From Paractinoplanes bogorensis (GTDB lineage Bacteria; Actinomycetota; Actinomycetes; Mycobacteriales; Micromonosporaceae): a stretch of 64,000 nt of DNA. Numbering within the stretch: the stretch's first letter is position 1; each line of letters starts with the position of its first letter. The translations under genes and the position numbers were made by a program. The DNA lies in the NCBI RefSeq assembly GCF_018829635.1, contig NZ_JAHKKG010000013.1, forward strand, positions 124,001 through 188,000. The letters run 5' to 3'. The notes below the pieces were generated by a model, which was not told where the DNA came from, searched no databases, and saw only the letters and a list, made by a program, of their open reading frames with translations. Positions 25,455-33,662 of this stretch are shown one piece after another.

Positions 25455-26471
25455 TCAGGGGCGGGTGGCCAGGACGGCGCCGTTGGCTCCGGGTGCGTCG
25501 AATGAGATGGTGCGCACGTCGGTGAAACCGGCTGCGGTCAGCCAGTGGCTGTACTCGGCGTCCGAGTAGTTCCGGCCGGCCTCGGTCTCCACCAGCATGT
25601 TCATGCCCATCAGGGCGGCGGCGGCCGGGCCGGTGCGGTCGGCGTTCAGCAGCAGTTCCGAGATCACGACCACGCCGCCGGGCTCGAGGGCCGCGTACGC
25701 CTTGGCCAGCAGGGCCTGGTTCGTCGGCTCGTCCCAGTCGTGCAGGATCATGCTGAACAGGACGACGTCGTGGCCGGTCGGCAGCGGGTCCGCGGAGAGG
25801 AAGTCGCCCGGCTCCGTGGTGATGCGTCCGCTCAGTCCGGACTGCGCGATGTTGTCCGCGGCGATCGTGCAGACGTGCGGCAGATCGAGCACTGTGGCGT
25901 TCAGTCCGGGCAACGCGCGGCACAGTTCGATCGAGAACGCGCCCGAACCGCCGCCGACGTCGAGCAAACGCGCACGTTCGCTCAGATCCACCGCGCCGGC
26001 GAGCGCCCGTGCGGTGAAGATGGACGTGGAATACATGGCGCCCCAGAAACTCTGCAGCATGCCCGGGTCGGCCGTGTCGAACATCGACTCCTGGGTGGCC
26101 GGATCCCAGGTCAGCGGCCGGTCGGTGCGCAGCGCGTCGGTGACCTGGTGCCAGGGCAGGTAGGTCCGCTGGTCGCAATAGGTGACCTGGCCGCCGAAGT
26201 AGTACGGCTTACCGCGTACGAGAAACTCTTCCGCCAGAGCGCTGTTGCGGTAACCGTCCCCGTCCTTCTCGAGCAGGTTGAGCGAGGCGCACGCCGCGAG
26301 CAGCAGGTCGGCTGGCCGTTCGCTCAGACCCAGTTCGGCGCCGGCTTGCGCGACAGTGAGCGTCCGGCCGTCGCGCAGGTGCGTGAACAGGTCGAGTTCG
26401 ACCGCGGCGGCGAACGTCTTGAAGCTCCAGAACCCGGTGACCAGTCCCATGAGGGGCGTCGGCGTCAACAT
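25455..26471 (-). CDS. SAM-dependent O-methyltransferase (acetylserotonin/hydroxyindole type)
   Basis: The 338-residue product has the N-terminal dimerisation/winged-helix domain (FKTFAAAVELDLFTHL, ERPADLLLAACASLNLL) and the catalytic domain with motif I LLDVGGGSGAFSIELCRALP, followed by ATVLDLPHV, GDFLSADPLPTGHDVVLFS and the catalytic His region MILHDWDE. This is Pfam Methyltransf_2, used on small aromatic compounds such as polyketides. No biosynthetic genes are adjacent, so the substrate is open. It is divergent from the GrpB-family gene. Confidence 0.9.
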   Translation of the reverse strand: MLTPTPLMGLVTGFWSFKTFAAAVELDLFTHLRDGRTLTVAQAGAELGLSERPADLLLAACASLNLLEKDGDGYRNSALAEEFLVRGKPYYFGGQVTYCDQRTYLPWHQVTDALRTDRPLTWDPATQESMFDTADPGMLQSFWGAMYSTSIFTARALAGAVDLSERARLLDVGGGSGAFSIELCRALPGLNATVLDLPHVCTIAADNIAQSGLSGRITTEPGDFLSADPLPTGHDVVLFSMILHDWDEPTNQALLAKAYAALEPGGVVVISELLLNADRTGPAAAALMGMNMLVETEAGRNYSDAEYSHWLTAAGFTDVRTISFDAPGANGAVLATRP

Positions 26472-26529
26472 GTGTCGATCATTTCAAACGGGTTAGTCTG
26501 GCCGACTTCCCACTATCAGGAGGTACGAC

Positions 26530-27132
26530 ATGGGGGACTTCCCGCCGGAGATCACCGAGAGACAGGTCGGCTCGCCGGAACAGAACGGGCAGGTCGGCGA
26601 GTGGCCGCCGCGGTGGACGTCGATCGTCATCGTGGACTACGACCCGGTGTGGCCGCAGCGCTATGCCACCGGAAGCGCCGGCATCCGCGCGGCCCTGGGC
26701 GACCGCCTGCTGAGCATCGAGCACGTCGGGTCGACCTCAGTGCCGGGCCTGGCCGCCAAACCGATCGTGGACATCGACGTGATCCTGGCCGGCACCGAGG
26801 ACGAGTCGGCCTACGTTCCGGCGCTCGAGGCGACCGGCTACCGGCTCATCCTGCGCGAGCCGTGGTGGCAGGGCCATCGCATGCTGGTCGACCCGGACGA
26901 GGACTTCCACGTCCACGTGTGGCCCCGCGACGCGGCCGAGCCGACCCGGCACCGCCTGTTCCGCGACTGGCTGCGCGCCCACCCGGACGACCGCGAGCTC
27001 TACGCCACGACCAAGCGGCGGCTGGCGGCGGAGGCCGGCGACGACTACACCATGTCCAAGAGTGACGTCATCGATCAGATTTTCGCGCGCATCTTTGCCG
27101 CTACTTCCCCGCCGTCACCAGATACAGCGTGA
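26530..27132 (+). CDS. GrpB-family nucleotidyltransferase-fold protein
   Basis: The 200-residue product shows IVDYDPVWPQRYATG, then IEHVGSTSVPGLAAKPIVDIDVIL, the defining GrpB (UPF0157) core with the GS and DxD of a nucleotidyltransferase fold, and FHVHVWPRDAAE, HRLFRDWLRAHPDD and YATTKRRLA. The family is often fused to or found beside dephospho-CoA kinase; its own reaction is not settled. An AGGAGG site precedes the ATG. Its 3' end overlaps the convergent methyltransferase gene by 32 bp. Confidence 0.92.
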   Translation: MGDFPPEITERQVGSPEQNGQVGEWPPRWTSIVIVDYDPVWPQRYATGSAGIRAALGDRLLSIEHVGSTSVPGLAAKPIVDIDVILAGTEDESAYVPALEATGYRLILREPWWQGHRMLVDPDEDFHVHVWPRDAAEPTRHRLFRDWLRAHPDDRELYATTKRRLAAEAGDDYTMSKSDVIDQIFARIFAATSPPSPDTA

Positions 27133-27838
27133 ACCCGGCCACGAGCGGTCCCGCTTCGAGCCTTTCCAACCACTTTTCCCGTACGGGCGCAGCCAGCTGC
27201 CCGTCCGTCACCGCGTGGGCCGAGTTGCGCCGTAGCCCCAGGATGCGGTCCGCCGTCCCGAAGTCCCGGAACAGCACCGCCATCGGCTCGACACAGTGGA
27301 CGGCCAAGCCGGCCGCGGTGCACAGCCGGACCAGGTCGCGTCCCATGCTCGGATTGCGCACCCGCTGAGCGTTGAAGCGGGCGAAGGCCCGGCTGGTCGC
27401 CAGGTCTTCGTCCGCGACGGCGAGGGTGTCCCAGTCCGGTTCCGCCGCCGCGAACAGTCCACCCGTCCGCAACACCCGCGCGGCCTCGGCGATCGCCCGC
27501 GCCGGATCGCTCACGTGTTGCAGCACCCGATCCACCCGGGCCCGGTCGACAGTGCCGTCCGCGAGTGGCAGGCCGGTCACATCACCCTGATGGAGAACCG
27601 CCTCCGGGTGCCACCGCCGGGCCTCCGCAAGCATGTCCGGCTCGCGATCGACGCCGATGACCCGTCCGCCCGGACCGGCCGCGCCGGCCAGTTCCCCGAG
27701 ATCGGTGCCCGGCCCGCAGCCGAGGTCCACGACCGTCTGACCGGCCCGGACGTCCAGCAGCTGCAGGAGCCGCCGCTTGTAGTCCCGGCCGGCGTCGGTC
27801 GCCGCGGCCTCGTTCATGTACGCGATCTGATCGGTCAT
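27101..27838 (-). CDS. class I SAM-dependent methyltransferase
   Basis: The 245-residue product has motif I VVDLGCGPGTDLGELAG (about 36-52), the acidic end of strand 2 in GVDREPDMLAEA, QGDVTGLPLADGTVD and RVDRVLQHVSDPARA, with post-motif RVLRTGGLFAAAEPDWDTL. This is the ubiE-like Methyltransf_11/25 group, which acts on varied small molecules. The 3' end overlaps the GrpB-family gene. Upstream is a 373-bp repeat-rich gap, so it has its own promoter. Confidence 0.88.
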   Translation of the reverse strand: MTDQIAYMNEAAATDAGRDYKRRLLQLLDVRAGQTVVDLGCGPGTDLGELAGAAGPGGRVIGVDREPDMLAEARRWHPEAVLHQGDVTGLPLADGTVDRARVDRVLQHVSDPARAIAEAARVLRTGGLFAAAEPDWDTLAVADEDLATSRAFARFNAQRVRNPSMGRDLVRLCTAAGLAVHCVEPMAVLFRDFGTADRILGLRRNSAHAVTDGQLAAPVREKWLERLEAGPLVAGFTLYLVTAGK

Positions 27839-28211
27839 CCGCTCACTCCATCACCGCCCGGCCGCCGAAAAGTGTGCGAACTGTGCAGATCCCGGTCGCA
27901 TTCCGCGCGCAGCAGCCGGAGTCGTGCACGCGGCCCGTCGCCGGTTCGCGCGGGCTGGTGCGCGAAAGGTGAGCGAGCGTGAGCGAGGGTGAGCGGGTTC
28001 CGGATCGTGCGGGCTGGTGCGCGAAAGGTGAGCGATGGTGAGCGGATGTGCGGCCCGCCGCTGGATCGTGCGGGCGGGTGCGCGAAGGGTGAGCGATGGT
28101 GGGCGTATGTGCGGCCCGTCGCCGATTGTGCGGGCGGGTGCGCGGAGTTGGCGGATTCCGGCCGCTGCGTTCGCTGCCGTGTGCGGGACGATCGCGGGGT
28201 GAGCGGTCCGG
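27839..28211. other. 373-bp gene-free gap filled mostly by repeats
   Basis: No protein-coding frame is convincing. About 27925-28150 is a tandem repeat (separate entry); the remainder holds the methyltransferase promoter side and the 3' side of the MDR reductase gene. Confidence 0.5.
27925..28150. repeat. about four 60-bp tandem units
   Basis: The core GTGCGGGCTGGTGCGCGAAA starts at 27948 (first letters varied), 28007, 28068 and 28128, each followed by GGTGAGCGATGG or close and preceded by CGGCCCGTCGCCG. Units drift by a few bases. No stop codon or gene end is being copied here, unlike some other repeats in the window. Confidence 0.75.
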
Positions 28212-29153
28212 TCAGCCGGCGACGGTCAGGACCGTTTTGCCGGCGACCTGACCGGTGGCCAGGCGGTGCATGGCGGTGGCGGCTTGGGCCAACGGGTAGG
28301 CGTGCTCCACCGGTGACGGTATGGAGGTCAGGGCGGCCAGGTCGTCCCGTTGAGCGATCACGATCGGGGCGCGCAGCTTCTGCTTCGTGAACGGGGACAG
28401 GGCGAACAGCTGCAGGTTGCGTTCCAGGCCGCCCAGGAAGCGGCCGCCGTTCTCGCCGCCGGCCACGGAGAGCGTGCCGGTCGGTTTGAGCAGGGCGCGC
28501 AGCGCCGACAAGGGACGGTTGCCGCCGATGTCGACGATCAGGTCGTAGGAACCGGTCAGCGGGGACTTTCTGTAGTCGATGATGTGGGTGGCGCCGAAAC
28601 GGCGTACGGCGTCGATCTTGGGTGTGCTGCAGACGGCGGTCACCTCGTCGCCGCGGGCCGCGGCCAGCAGGACGGTGAACGAACCGACACCACCGCCGGC
28701 GCCGATCACCAGGACCGACTGTGGCGTGCCGGTGGCCGGGCCGAGCATGTGCAGGGCGGTCGCGCCCGACGTCGGAATGGCGGCGGCCTGCTCGAACGTC
28801 AGGTGGGCCGGCTTGTGGAGCAGTCGGCCGGGTTTGGCCTTGGCGTATTCGGCCCAGGAGCTCGACGCCTCGCCGAAGACCTCGTCGCCGGGCCGGAAAT
28901 CGGTCACCTCGGCGCCGACCGCCTCGACGACGCCGGCCAGGTCCAGGCCCACGATGCGGTTGCGGGGCTTGGGGAGGCCAAAACCCAGGCGGGACACCAA
29001 CGGCAGACCCGTCATCGCGTGCCAGGCGCCGCGGTCCACTCCGGCGGCGTGGACGCGTACGAGAAGCTCGGTGGGTTTGATCTCAGGTTGGGGAACGTCG
29101 TCGAGGTGCAGGACATCGGCGTCGCCGTAGACGTCGCGGACGATGGCTTTCAC
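28212..29153 (-). CDS. MDR-family NAD(P)-dependent alcohol dehydrogenase/quinone oxidoreductase
   Basis: The 313-residue product starts at GTG 29153 behind GGAGGAACCC. It has the GroES-like fold (VKAIVRDVYGDADVLHLDDV, GLDLAGVVEAVGAEVTDFRPGDEVFGE), the hinge AAIPTSGATALHML and a Rossmann segment VLVIGAGGGVGSFTVLLAAARG. Zinc-binding Cys residues are missing, so it is of the zinc-free quinone-reductase type. It is the last gene of a three-gene operon; its GTG overlaps the XRE stop in GTGA, so translation is coupled. Confidence 0.9.
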   Translation of the reverse strand: MKAIVRDVYGDADVLHLDDVPQPEIKPTELLVRVHAAGVDRGAWHAMTGLPLVSRLGFGLPKPRNRIVGLDLAGVVEAVGAEVTDFRPGDEVFGEASSSWAEYAKAKPGRLLHKPAHLTFEQAAAIPTSGATALHMLGPATGTPQSVLVIGAGGGVGSFTVLLAAARGDEVTAVCSTPKIDAVRRFGATHIIDYRKSPLTGSYDLIVDIGGNRPLSALRALLKPTGTLSVAGGENGGRFLGGLERNLQLFALSPFTKQKLRAPIVIAQRDDLAALTSIPSPVEHAYPLAQAATAMHRLATGQVAGKTVLTVAG

Positions 29154-29383
29154 GCGGGTTCCTCCGGGAGGGAAGAGGGGTACTGGAACACGTCGTCGAG
29201 GCCGACGCCGAAGACGTGGGCGATGCGGAACGCGATCTCGAGCGACGGGGAGTAGCGGCCCTGCTCGATGGCGATGACCGTCTGGCGGGTGACGCCGATG
29301 CGGTCGGCCAGGTCGGCCTGGGTCATCTCGCCGGCGGTGAAGCGCAGCGACCGGATCTGGTTGGTGATCAGGGTCGGCTTCAC
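29150..29383 (-). CDS. small XRE-family transcriptional regulator
   Basis: The 77-residue product is almost only an HTH_3 domain: IRSLRFTAGEMTQADLADRIGV, then TRQTVIAIEQGRYSPSLEIAFRIAHVFGVGLDDVFQY. Short regulators of this kind usually sit beside a DUF2178-like membrane protein, as here. GTG 29383 overlaps the upstream stop by 4 bases, and the TGA overlaps the next start by 4 bases. It likely binds the inverted repeat in front of the operon. Confidence 0.88.
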   Translation of the reverse strand: MKPTLITNQIRSLRFTAGEMTQADLADRIGVTRQTVIAIEQGRYSPSLEIAFRIAHVFGVGLDDVFQYPSSLPEEPA

Positions 29384-29760
29384 CACGGGTGGAAGCCCCG
29401 CCGGTAGGCGTAGATCTTGGCGATCGAGCCGAGCACCGAGGAGAGCACGAACGCCAGGTAGATGACGTTGGCGATCCAGAAGTAGGGCGCCTCGAAGAGG
29501 GCGAGCAGCATCGCCGCGACGGCCCCGGCCACGACGAGCGACTGTCCGATGTGTTCGCCGAACCGGCCGATCTCGCGGTCGCGCTGGTCGAGTTTCTGGC
29601 CGCGGCCGCGGGCGACCATGTCGACCAGGACGGCGCCGCCGACACTCCACAGCAGGGCCGGGACGTACGAGATGCCCGCGATCAGCAGGCCGAGGTAGAC
29701 GGCATAGCCGAGGAGGCTGGTGACGGCGAGGCTCCACGCCCGCCGTTCCTGGATTGGCAT
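29380..29760 (-). CDS. small membrane protein (DUF2178-like)
   Basis: The 126-residue product starts MPIQERRAWSLAVTSLLGYA, with four predicted helices in two pairs (about 10-30, 34-48, 78-96, 100-118) separated by a charged loop (VARGRGQKLDQRDREIGRFG). This is the usual partner of small XRE regulators in Gram-positive bacteria; its role is unknown. GAGG lies 3 bases before ATG 29760, but a TTGACT/TACCTT promoter fits so close that the mRNA may begin at or near the start codon. Confidence 0.78.
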   Translation of the reverse strand: MPIQERRAWSLAVTSLLGYAVYLGLLIAGISYVPALLWSVGGAVLVDMVARGRGQKLDQRDREIGRFGEHIGQSLVVAGAVAAMLLALFEAPYFWIANVIYLAFVLSSVLGSIAKIYAYRRGFHPW

Positions 29761-29770
29761 GTCCTCGAAG

Positions 29771-29807
29771 GTAAAGAATCCCGGACACCGAGTCAAAGTT
29801 TCTTTAC
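29771..29807 (-). promoter_or_regulatory. promoter with flanking inverted repeat before the membrane/XRE/MDR operon
   Basis: On the minus strand TTGACT (29796-29791) and TACCTT (29773-29768) are 17 bases apart. GTAAAGAA (29771-29778) and TTCTTTAC (29800-29807) form an 8-bp dyad around this promoter, a likely binding site for the operon's own XRE regulator. Confidence 0.5.
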
Positions 29808-29817
29808 ATGATCCTCA

Positions 29818-29938
29818 GCGTGCCCTCAGCAACGGCTGTTCGGGGGATGCGAGAGACGCGGGCGCCGGTGTCGTGCTGGTCGCCTTCGGGGTGCTGGGCT
29901 ACCTGGTGGCCCGCCGGCGCACGAAGTTCGTCGCGTAA
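29818..29938 (+). pseudogene. relic of a cell-wall-anchored protein C-terminus
   Basis: The plus frame ending at TAA 29936-29938 reads DAGAGVVLVAFGVLGYLVARRRTKFVA: one hydrophobic helix, an Arg cluster and the FVA ending typical of LPXTG-anchored actinobacterial proteins. No LPXTG and no upstream protein body exist in this frame, because the operon promoter lies there. I take it as a decayed gene end; chance is possible. Confidence 0.35.
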
Positions 29939-29962
29939 CGCCGGCCGGCCACCAGAGAAGGG

Positions 29963-31186
29963 TCACACCGACAGGTCGAGCCAGACCAGGCGGTGGTCGG
30001 AGGTGGGGAAGCCGTTGACCGGGGCCCACACCGGGTCGTAGACGCCGCTCAGGCGGGACAGCGGGTCGGCCTGCACGGGCCAGAAGACGCCCGAGCCCTT
30101 GACCCGAAGGCCTACCCGGGGCAGCACGTAGTCGGCGCGCAGGTTGCCGGGCGCGGTGTCGGCGAAGTCAGCCGTGTCGTACTTCGGGTTGCCCTTGTGG
30201 GTGGCGTTGGCCCCGCCCTGCAAGGTCGCGGCCTCGGCGGCGCCCGCGGAGGACGGCGTCGTGCGGCTGTTGATCAGGCGGTTGTCGAGCAGCTGGTGGA
30301 CCGCGCTGTCGTACGAGTCGCCGTCGTTGGGGTCGGCGTTCTGGTCGCCGGCGATCACGAACGCCTGGCCGGGCTTCAGGCCGCCGCGGTGGCCGCGGTC
30401 GTCGTAGATGTAGCGGGCCGACTTCACGTAGTCGGACCAGAAGCGGATCTCGTCGTGGTTGCGGCGGCCGTTGCGGTCCTCGGGGCCGTCGAACGTGGGC
30501 GGCGTCGGATGTGAGACCAGGAAGTGCACCGTACGCCCGTGGATGCGTACGGGAACATCCCAATGGCTCTTCGACGACAGCCTCAGAACATCGCGAGCAG
30601 CGGGGGAGTAGAAGTCGGCCGGGATCAGGTTGCCCGGCATGTCCTTCCACTTGAACAGCTGGAACGTGCGCACCGACTTGAGGTCGATCGGGTACTTCGA
30701 GTAGACGACCATGCCGTACTGGCCGGGGAACAGTCCGAAGCCGTACGAGTCGTCCCCGTACGCCTGGTCGCCCGGGGTGGTGTCGATGACCCCGTTGTTG
30801 TTGAGGTCGAAGCCGGACGCGATGCCGGTGTTGGACGGCGCCACATAGCGGTACGGGTAGCGCTGGGCCGGCGCCCCGTTCTGCGACACCGCGAGGAAGT
30901 TGCGCTCGAACAGCCGCGCCGCCTCGGGGTCGTAGTCGAACTCGTTGAGCAGCACGACGTCGGGGCGGGCCCGCTGGATCACCTCGGCGACGTTGTGGGC
31001 CTGCCGCCGGAACACGTCGTCGACGTCCGGGTTGGCCAGGTGCTCGCGCAGCAGGCCCTCGGCGGGCCGGTTCAGGGACAGGTTGTAGGTCGCGAACCGG
31101 ACCGGGCGGTCGTGGGCCTGGGCCGCCGCGGCCGGCGTCAGCAGCAGCGCTGACGCCAGGGCCGCGGCAGTGAGGAGTCGTCTCAT
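29963..31186 (-). CDS. exported EEP-fold endonuclease/phosphatase-like protein
   Basis: The 407-residue product has a Sec signal peptide (MRRLLTAAALASALLLTPAA, cleavage near AQAHD). EEP motifs are present: RFATYNLSLNRPAEGLL, PDVVLLNEFDYD, FLVSHPTPPTFDG, FVIAGDQNADPNDGDSYDSA and the C-terminal TSDHRLVWLDLSV. The GDQNADP version and the length fit exported actinobacterial EEP proteins; the substrate may be nucleic acid or a phospholipid. ATG 31186 is chosen over 31258 because it opens the signal peptide. Confidence 0.88.
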   Translation of the reverse strand: MRRLLTAAALASALLLTPAAAAQAHDRPVRFATYNLSLNRPAEGLLREHLANPDVDDVFRRQAHNVAEVIQRARPDVVLLNEFDYDPEAARLFERNFLAVSQNGAPAQRYPYRYVAPSNTGIASGFDLNNNGVIDTTPGDQAYGDDSYGFGLFPGQYGMVVYSKYPIDLKSVRTFQLFKWKDMPGNLIPADFYSPAARDVLRLSSKSHWDVPVRIHGRTVHFLVSHPTPPTFDGPEDRNGRRNHDEIRFWSDYVKSARYIYDDRGHRGGLKPGQAFVIAGDQNADPNDGDSYDSAVHQLLDNRLINSRTTPSSAGAAEAATLQGGANATHKGNPKYDTADFADTAPGNLRADYVLPRVGLRVKGSGVFWPVQADPLSRLSGVYDPVWAPVNGFPTSDHRLVWLDLSV

Positions 31187-31275
31187 GGATCCCGTGTCTA
31201 CCGGAGAACCCCAGGCCACGCCATGCGGGAAGCCGCTCCGACGTGGACAGTTCATCACCCGGCAAGCTGGCCGGA

Positions 31276-32388
31276 CTAGGCGAAGCGGCCGGCGATCCAG
31301 TTGGCGACCGTGGTCGTGCTCTGGAAGACCGCGCCGTCATGGGTGGCGCCGTCGATCTGGATGAACTGGACGGGCTGGCTGTATGCGCTCAGCTCGGTGA
31401 CCAGCGGGCCGGCCGTGATGACGTACGGGACCGCCTCGTCGTCGGTGCCCTGCACCAGCAGGATGGGAGCGCTCGGGGCCGCCTGACCGGGGTTGACGTA
31501 GTGGGACAGCTTGGTCACCACGGACGCGGGCAGGGCGCCGCCGACCAGCAGTTGCGAGGCGGTCAGGCCGGCGTACGCGGCGAGGATCTCGTTGAGGCAG
31601 CCGCTCTGCAGGACGCCGGTCTTCTGCCGGGCGGGCGCCGCCAGGATGGTCGCGGGCACCACCGTCGGGTCGACCGCCTGCAGCCCGTACAGGGCCATGA
31701 CCAGGTATCCCTGGGCCGGGGTGCCGGGGATGAGCGGCGCGAACAGGTCGGCGTTGGAGACCGGGGCGATGGCCGCGGTGCCGCGCAGGACGAGCGGTCC
31801 GTCGTACGCGGAAGCGATCTCGTTGGCGAACAGCGCGCCCTGGCCGCCCTGCGAGTGGCCGTCGATCACGTACTGCGTGCCCAGCGTGGCGTCCAGATTG
31901 CGCGCGGCCTTGGCGCTGTCGATCATCGAGCGGGCCTCGCTCCCGCCGATCAGATAGGGGTGGGGGAGCGCGGTGCCCAGGCCGGGATAGTCGGGGGCGG
32001 CGACCGTCCAGCCGCGGCGCAGCAGTTCGGCGATGGCGGCGCGGGCCTCGGGCCAGAACACGGCCTGGCTGGTCGAGGGGGCGCACTGGTCGGCGAGACC
32101 GGTGGTGCCGTGCCCCCACACCACGATCTTGTTGTTCTTCCCGGTCTTCGGGGTCAGGATCAGCCCGGTCGCGGTGATCGGCAGCTCCTTGACCGTCGTC
32201 GACAGGTAGGAGATGCGCTTCCCGGTGGCCAGGGGCGCGAGCTCGCTGGGCAGGGTCGCCGTCGCGCTCGACAGCACGGTGCCCGACAACGGGCCCGCCA
32301 GGGCCGGCCGGCCCGGAAGAAGAACGGCGGATACAGCCAGGAGAGCCGCCAGAATCAGCGCGGCGTGCCTTTTCAGGGCAGGGTTCAT
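31276..32388 (-). CDS. exported secretory lipase / alpha-beta hydrolase
   Basis: The 370-residue product has a signal peptide (about 1-31, GRPALA) and the secretory-lipase (LIP) fold: VVWGHGTTGLADQCAPS oxyanion region, nucleophile elbow YVIDGHSQGGQG (Ser179), acid in LVQGTDDEAVPY and the His in IDGATHDGAVFQS. It probably hydrolyses lipid or ester substrates outside the cell. It is 102 bp downstream of the serine-hydrolase gene on the same strand and may share its transcript. Confidence 0.9.
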   Translation of the reverse strand: MNPALKRHAALILAALLAVSAVLLPGRPALAGPLSGTVLSSATATLPSELAPLATGKRISYLSTTVKELPITATGLILTPKTGKNNKIVVWGHGTTGLADQCAPSTSQAVFWPEARAAIAELLRRGWTVAAPDYPGLGTALPHPYLIGGSEARSMIDSAKAARNLDATLGTQYVIDGHSQGGQGALFANEIASAYDGPLVLRGTAAIAPVSNADLFAPLIPGTPAQGYLVMALYGLQAVDPTVVPATILAAPARQKTGVLQSGCLNEILAAYAGLTASQLLVGGALPASVVTKLSHYVNPGQAAPSAPILLVQGTDDEAVPYVITAGPLVTELSAYSQPVQFIQIDGATHDGAVFQSTTTVANWIAGRFA

Positions 32389-32489
32389 CGACGGTGCCTT
32401 TCGGAAGGGAAAAAGAGCGCAGAAAGGAGCGCCGGACCTGGCCATGGGCAGGCCAGGTCCGGTGACAGGTGGAGCGTGGTGCGTGGGGT

Positions 32490-33662
32490 CTAGCGGCCGG
32501 CGAAGTGGTCGGCGACGCGGCGCAGGGCGGCGACGGTCTCGGCGTCGCGGTGCGGGTCGTCCTGGGTGGGCCAGGCGCTGCACTTCACGATGACGACCTC
32601 GGCCTCGGGGTCGACGAAGAGGTACTGCCCGTGGACGCCCAGACCGGTGAACGTGTCGCCGCCGAGGGTCCACCACTGGTTCGCGTACCCGTAATGGTCG
32701 TAGCCGCTGGGGCCGAGCGACCCCACCGCGAGCTGCGGCTTGTCGTTGCCCCGGCTGCGGCGTACCCAGTCCTGGGGCACGATCTGCACACCGTCGACCA
32801 TGCCGTCGCCGGCCATCAGCAGGCCGATCCGGGCCACGTCGCGGGCGGTCGCGTTCAGGGAGCCGCCACCGATCGCCGTGCGGGGTCGTCCGCGGGTGAG
32901 CCAGTAGTACGCGTCGCGGTCGGCGCCGAGCTTCTGCCAGAGCCGCTCCGAGGCGTACGTGGCCAGGGACTGCCCGGTCGCCGCCTCGAGCACCCAACCG
33001 AGCAGCTGCGTGTCGAACGTGGAGTAGTTGAAGCGCTCACCCGCCGGCGCGGTCCGCGTTGCCGCACGGACCACGTCGGCGATGTCTCCGCCACCCATGA
33101 TCGTCTGCTCGAACTGCTTGATGCCGCTGTTGGGCACGTCCCAGGTCTCGAGGTCGCCGACTCCGGTGGTCATGTCGAGCAGCTCGGCCAGCGTGTTCTC
33201 CTCGTACGCCGTACCGAGGAAGTCGGGCCGGTAGTCGGTGATGCGGTCCTTCTCGCTGCCGATGGCGCCCTCGTCGAGCGCTATGCCGACCAGGAGCGAG
33301 GTCACCGACTTGGAGAGCGAGAACAACTGCATGCGCGAGCGCGCTCCGGCGAACGCCCCCGGGTAGATCTCGTGCACGATCGTGCCCCGGTGCAGCACGA
33401 CGAACGCCGTGGTGAACGTGTGGCGGTGCAGCTCGGCCAGGGTGTGGACGCGGTCTTCGAAGCGGTAGGTCAGGGGCAGCGGCCGGGCGGCGACCGGAAG
33501 CGGAAGGGCGGTGTCACCGCGCGCGACCCGCTCGGTCGGCATCAGCCAGTTCATGTGCGTGAACGTCCACTCGTTGAACGGCCGGCGCATGATCAGATCG
33601 CCCTGCTTGTCCCACCAGGAGGGTTCCCGGGAGGAAGCTGGGCGCTCCGTCGTACTTGTCAT
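32490..33662 (-). CDS. serine hydrolase, class C beta-lactamase/DD-peptidase fold
   Basis: The 390-residue product has SxxK in FSLSKSVTSLL (Ser115-Lys118), the Tyr motif in RFNYSTFDTQLLG and a C-terminal GLGVHGQYLFV in the KTG position (HxG). No signal peptide is seen, so it is probably cytoplasmic and an esterase rather than a cell-wall enzyme. Its ATG overlaps the stop of the upstream regulator-like gene in ATGA, so the two are translated together. Confidence 0.9.
   Translation of the reverse strand: MTSTTERPASSREPSWWDKQGDLIMRRPFNEWTFTHMNWLMPTERVARGDTALPLPVAARPLPLTYRFEDRVHTLAELHRHTFTTAFVVLHRGTIVHEIYPGAFAGARSRMQLFSLSKSVTSLLVGIALDEGAIGSEKDRITDYRPDFLGTAYEENTLAELLDMTTGVGDLETWDVPNSGIKQFEQTIMGGGDIADVVRAATRTAPAGERFNYSTFDTQLLGWVLEAATGQSLATYASERLWQKLGADRDAYYWLTRGRPRTAIGGGSLNATARDVARIGLLMAGDGMVDGVQIVPQDWVRRSRGNDKPQLAVGSLGPSGYDHYGYANQWWTLGGDTFTGLGVHGQYLFVDPEAEVVIVKCSAWPTQDDPHRDAETVAALRRVADHFAGR

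Noticed and set aside
27925..28150. CRISPR array
   Set aside because: The units are tandem with no unique spacers and drift along their whole length; no cas genes are in the window.
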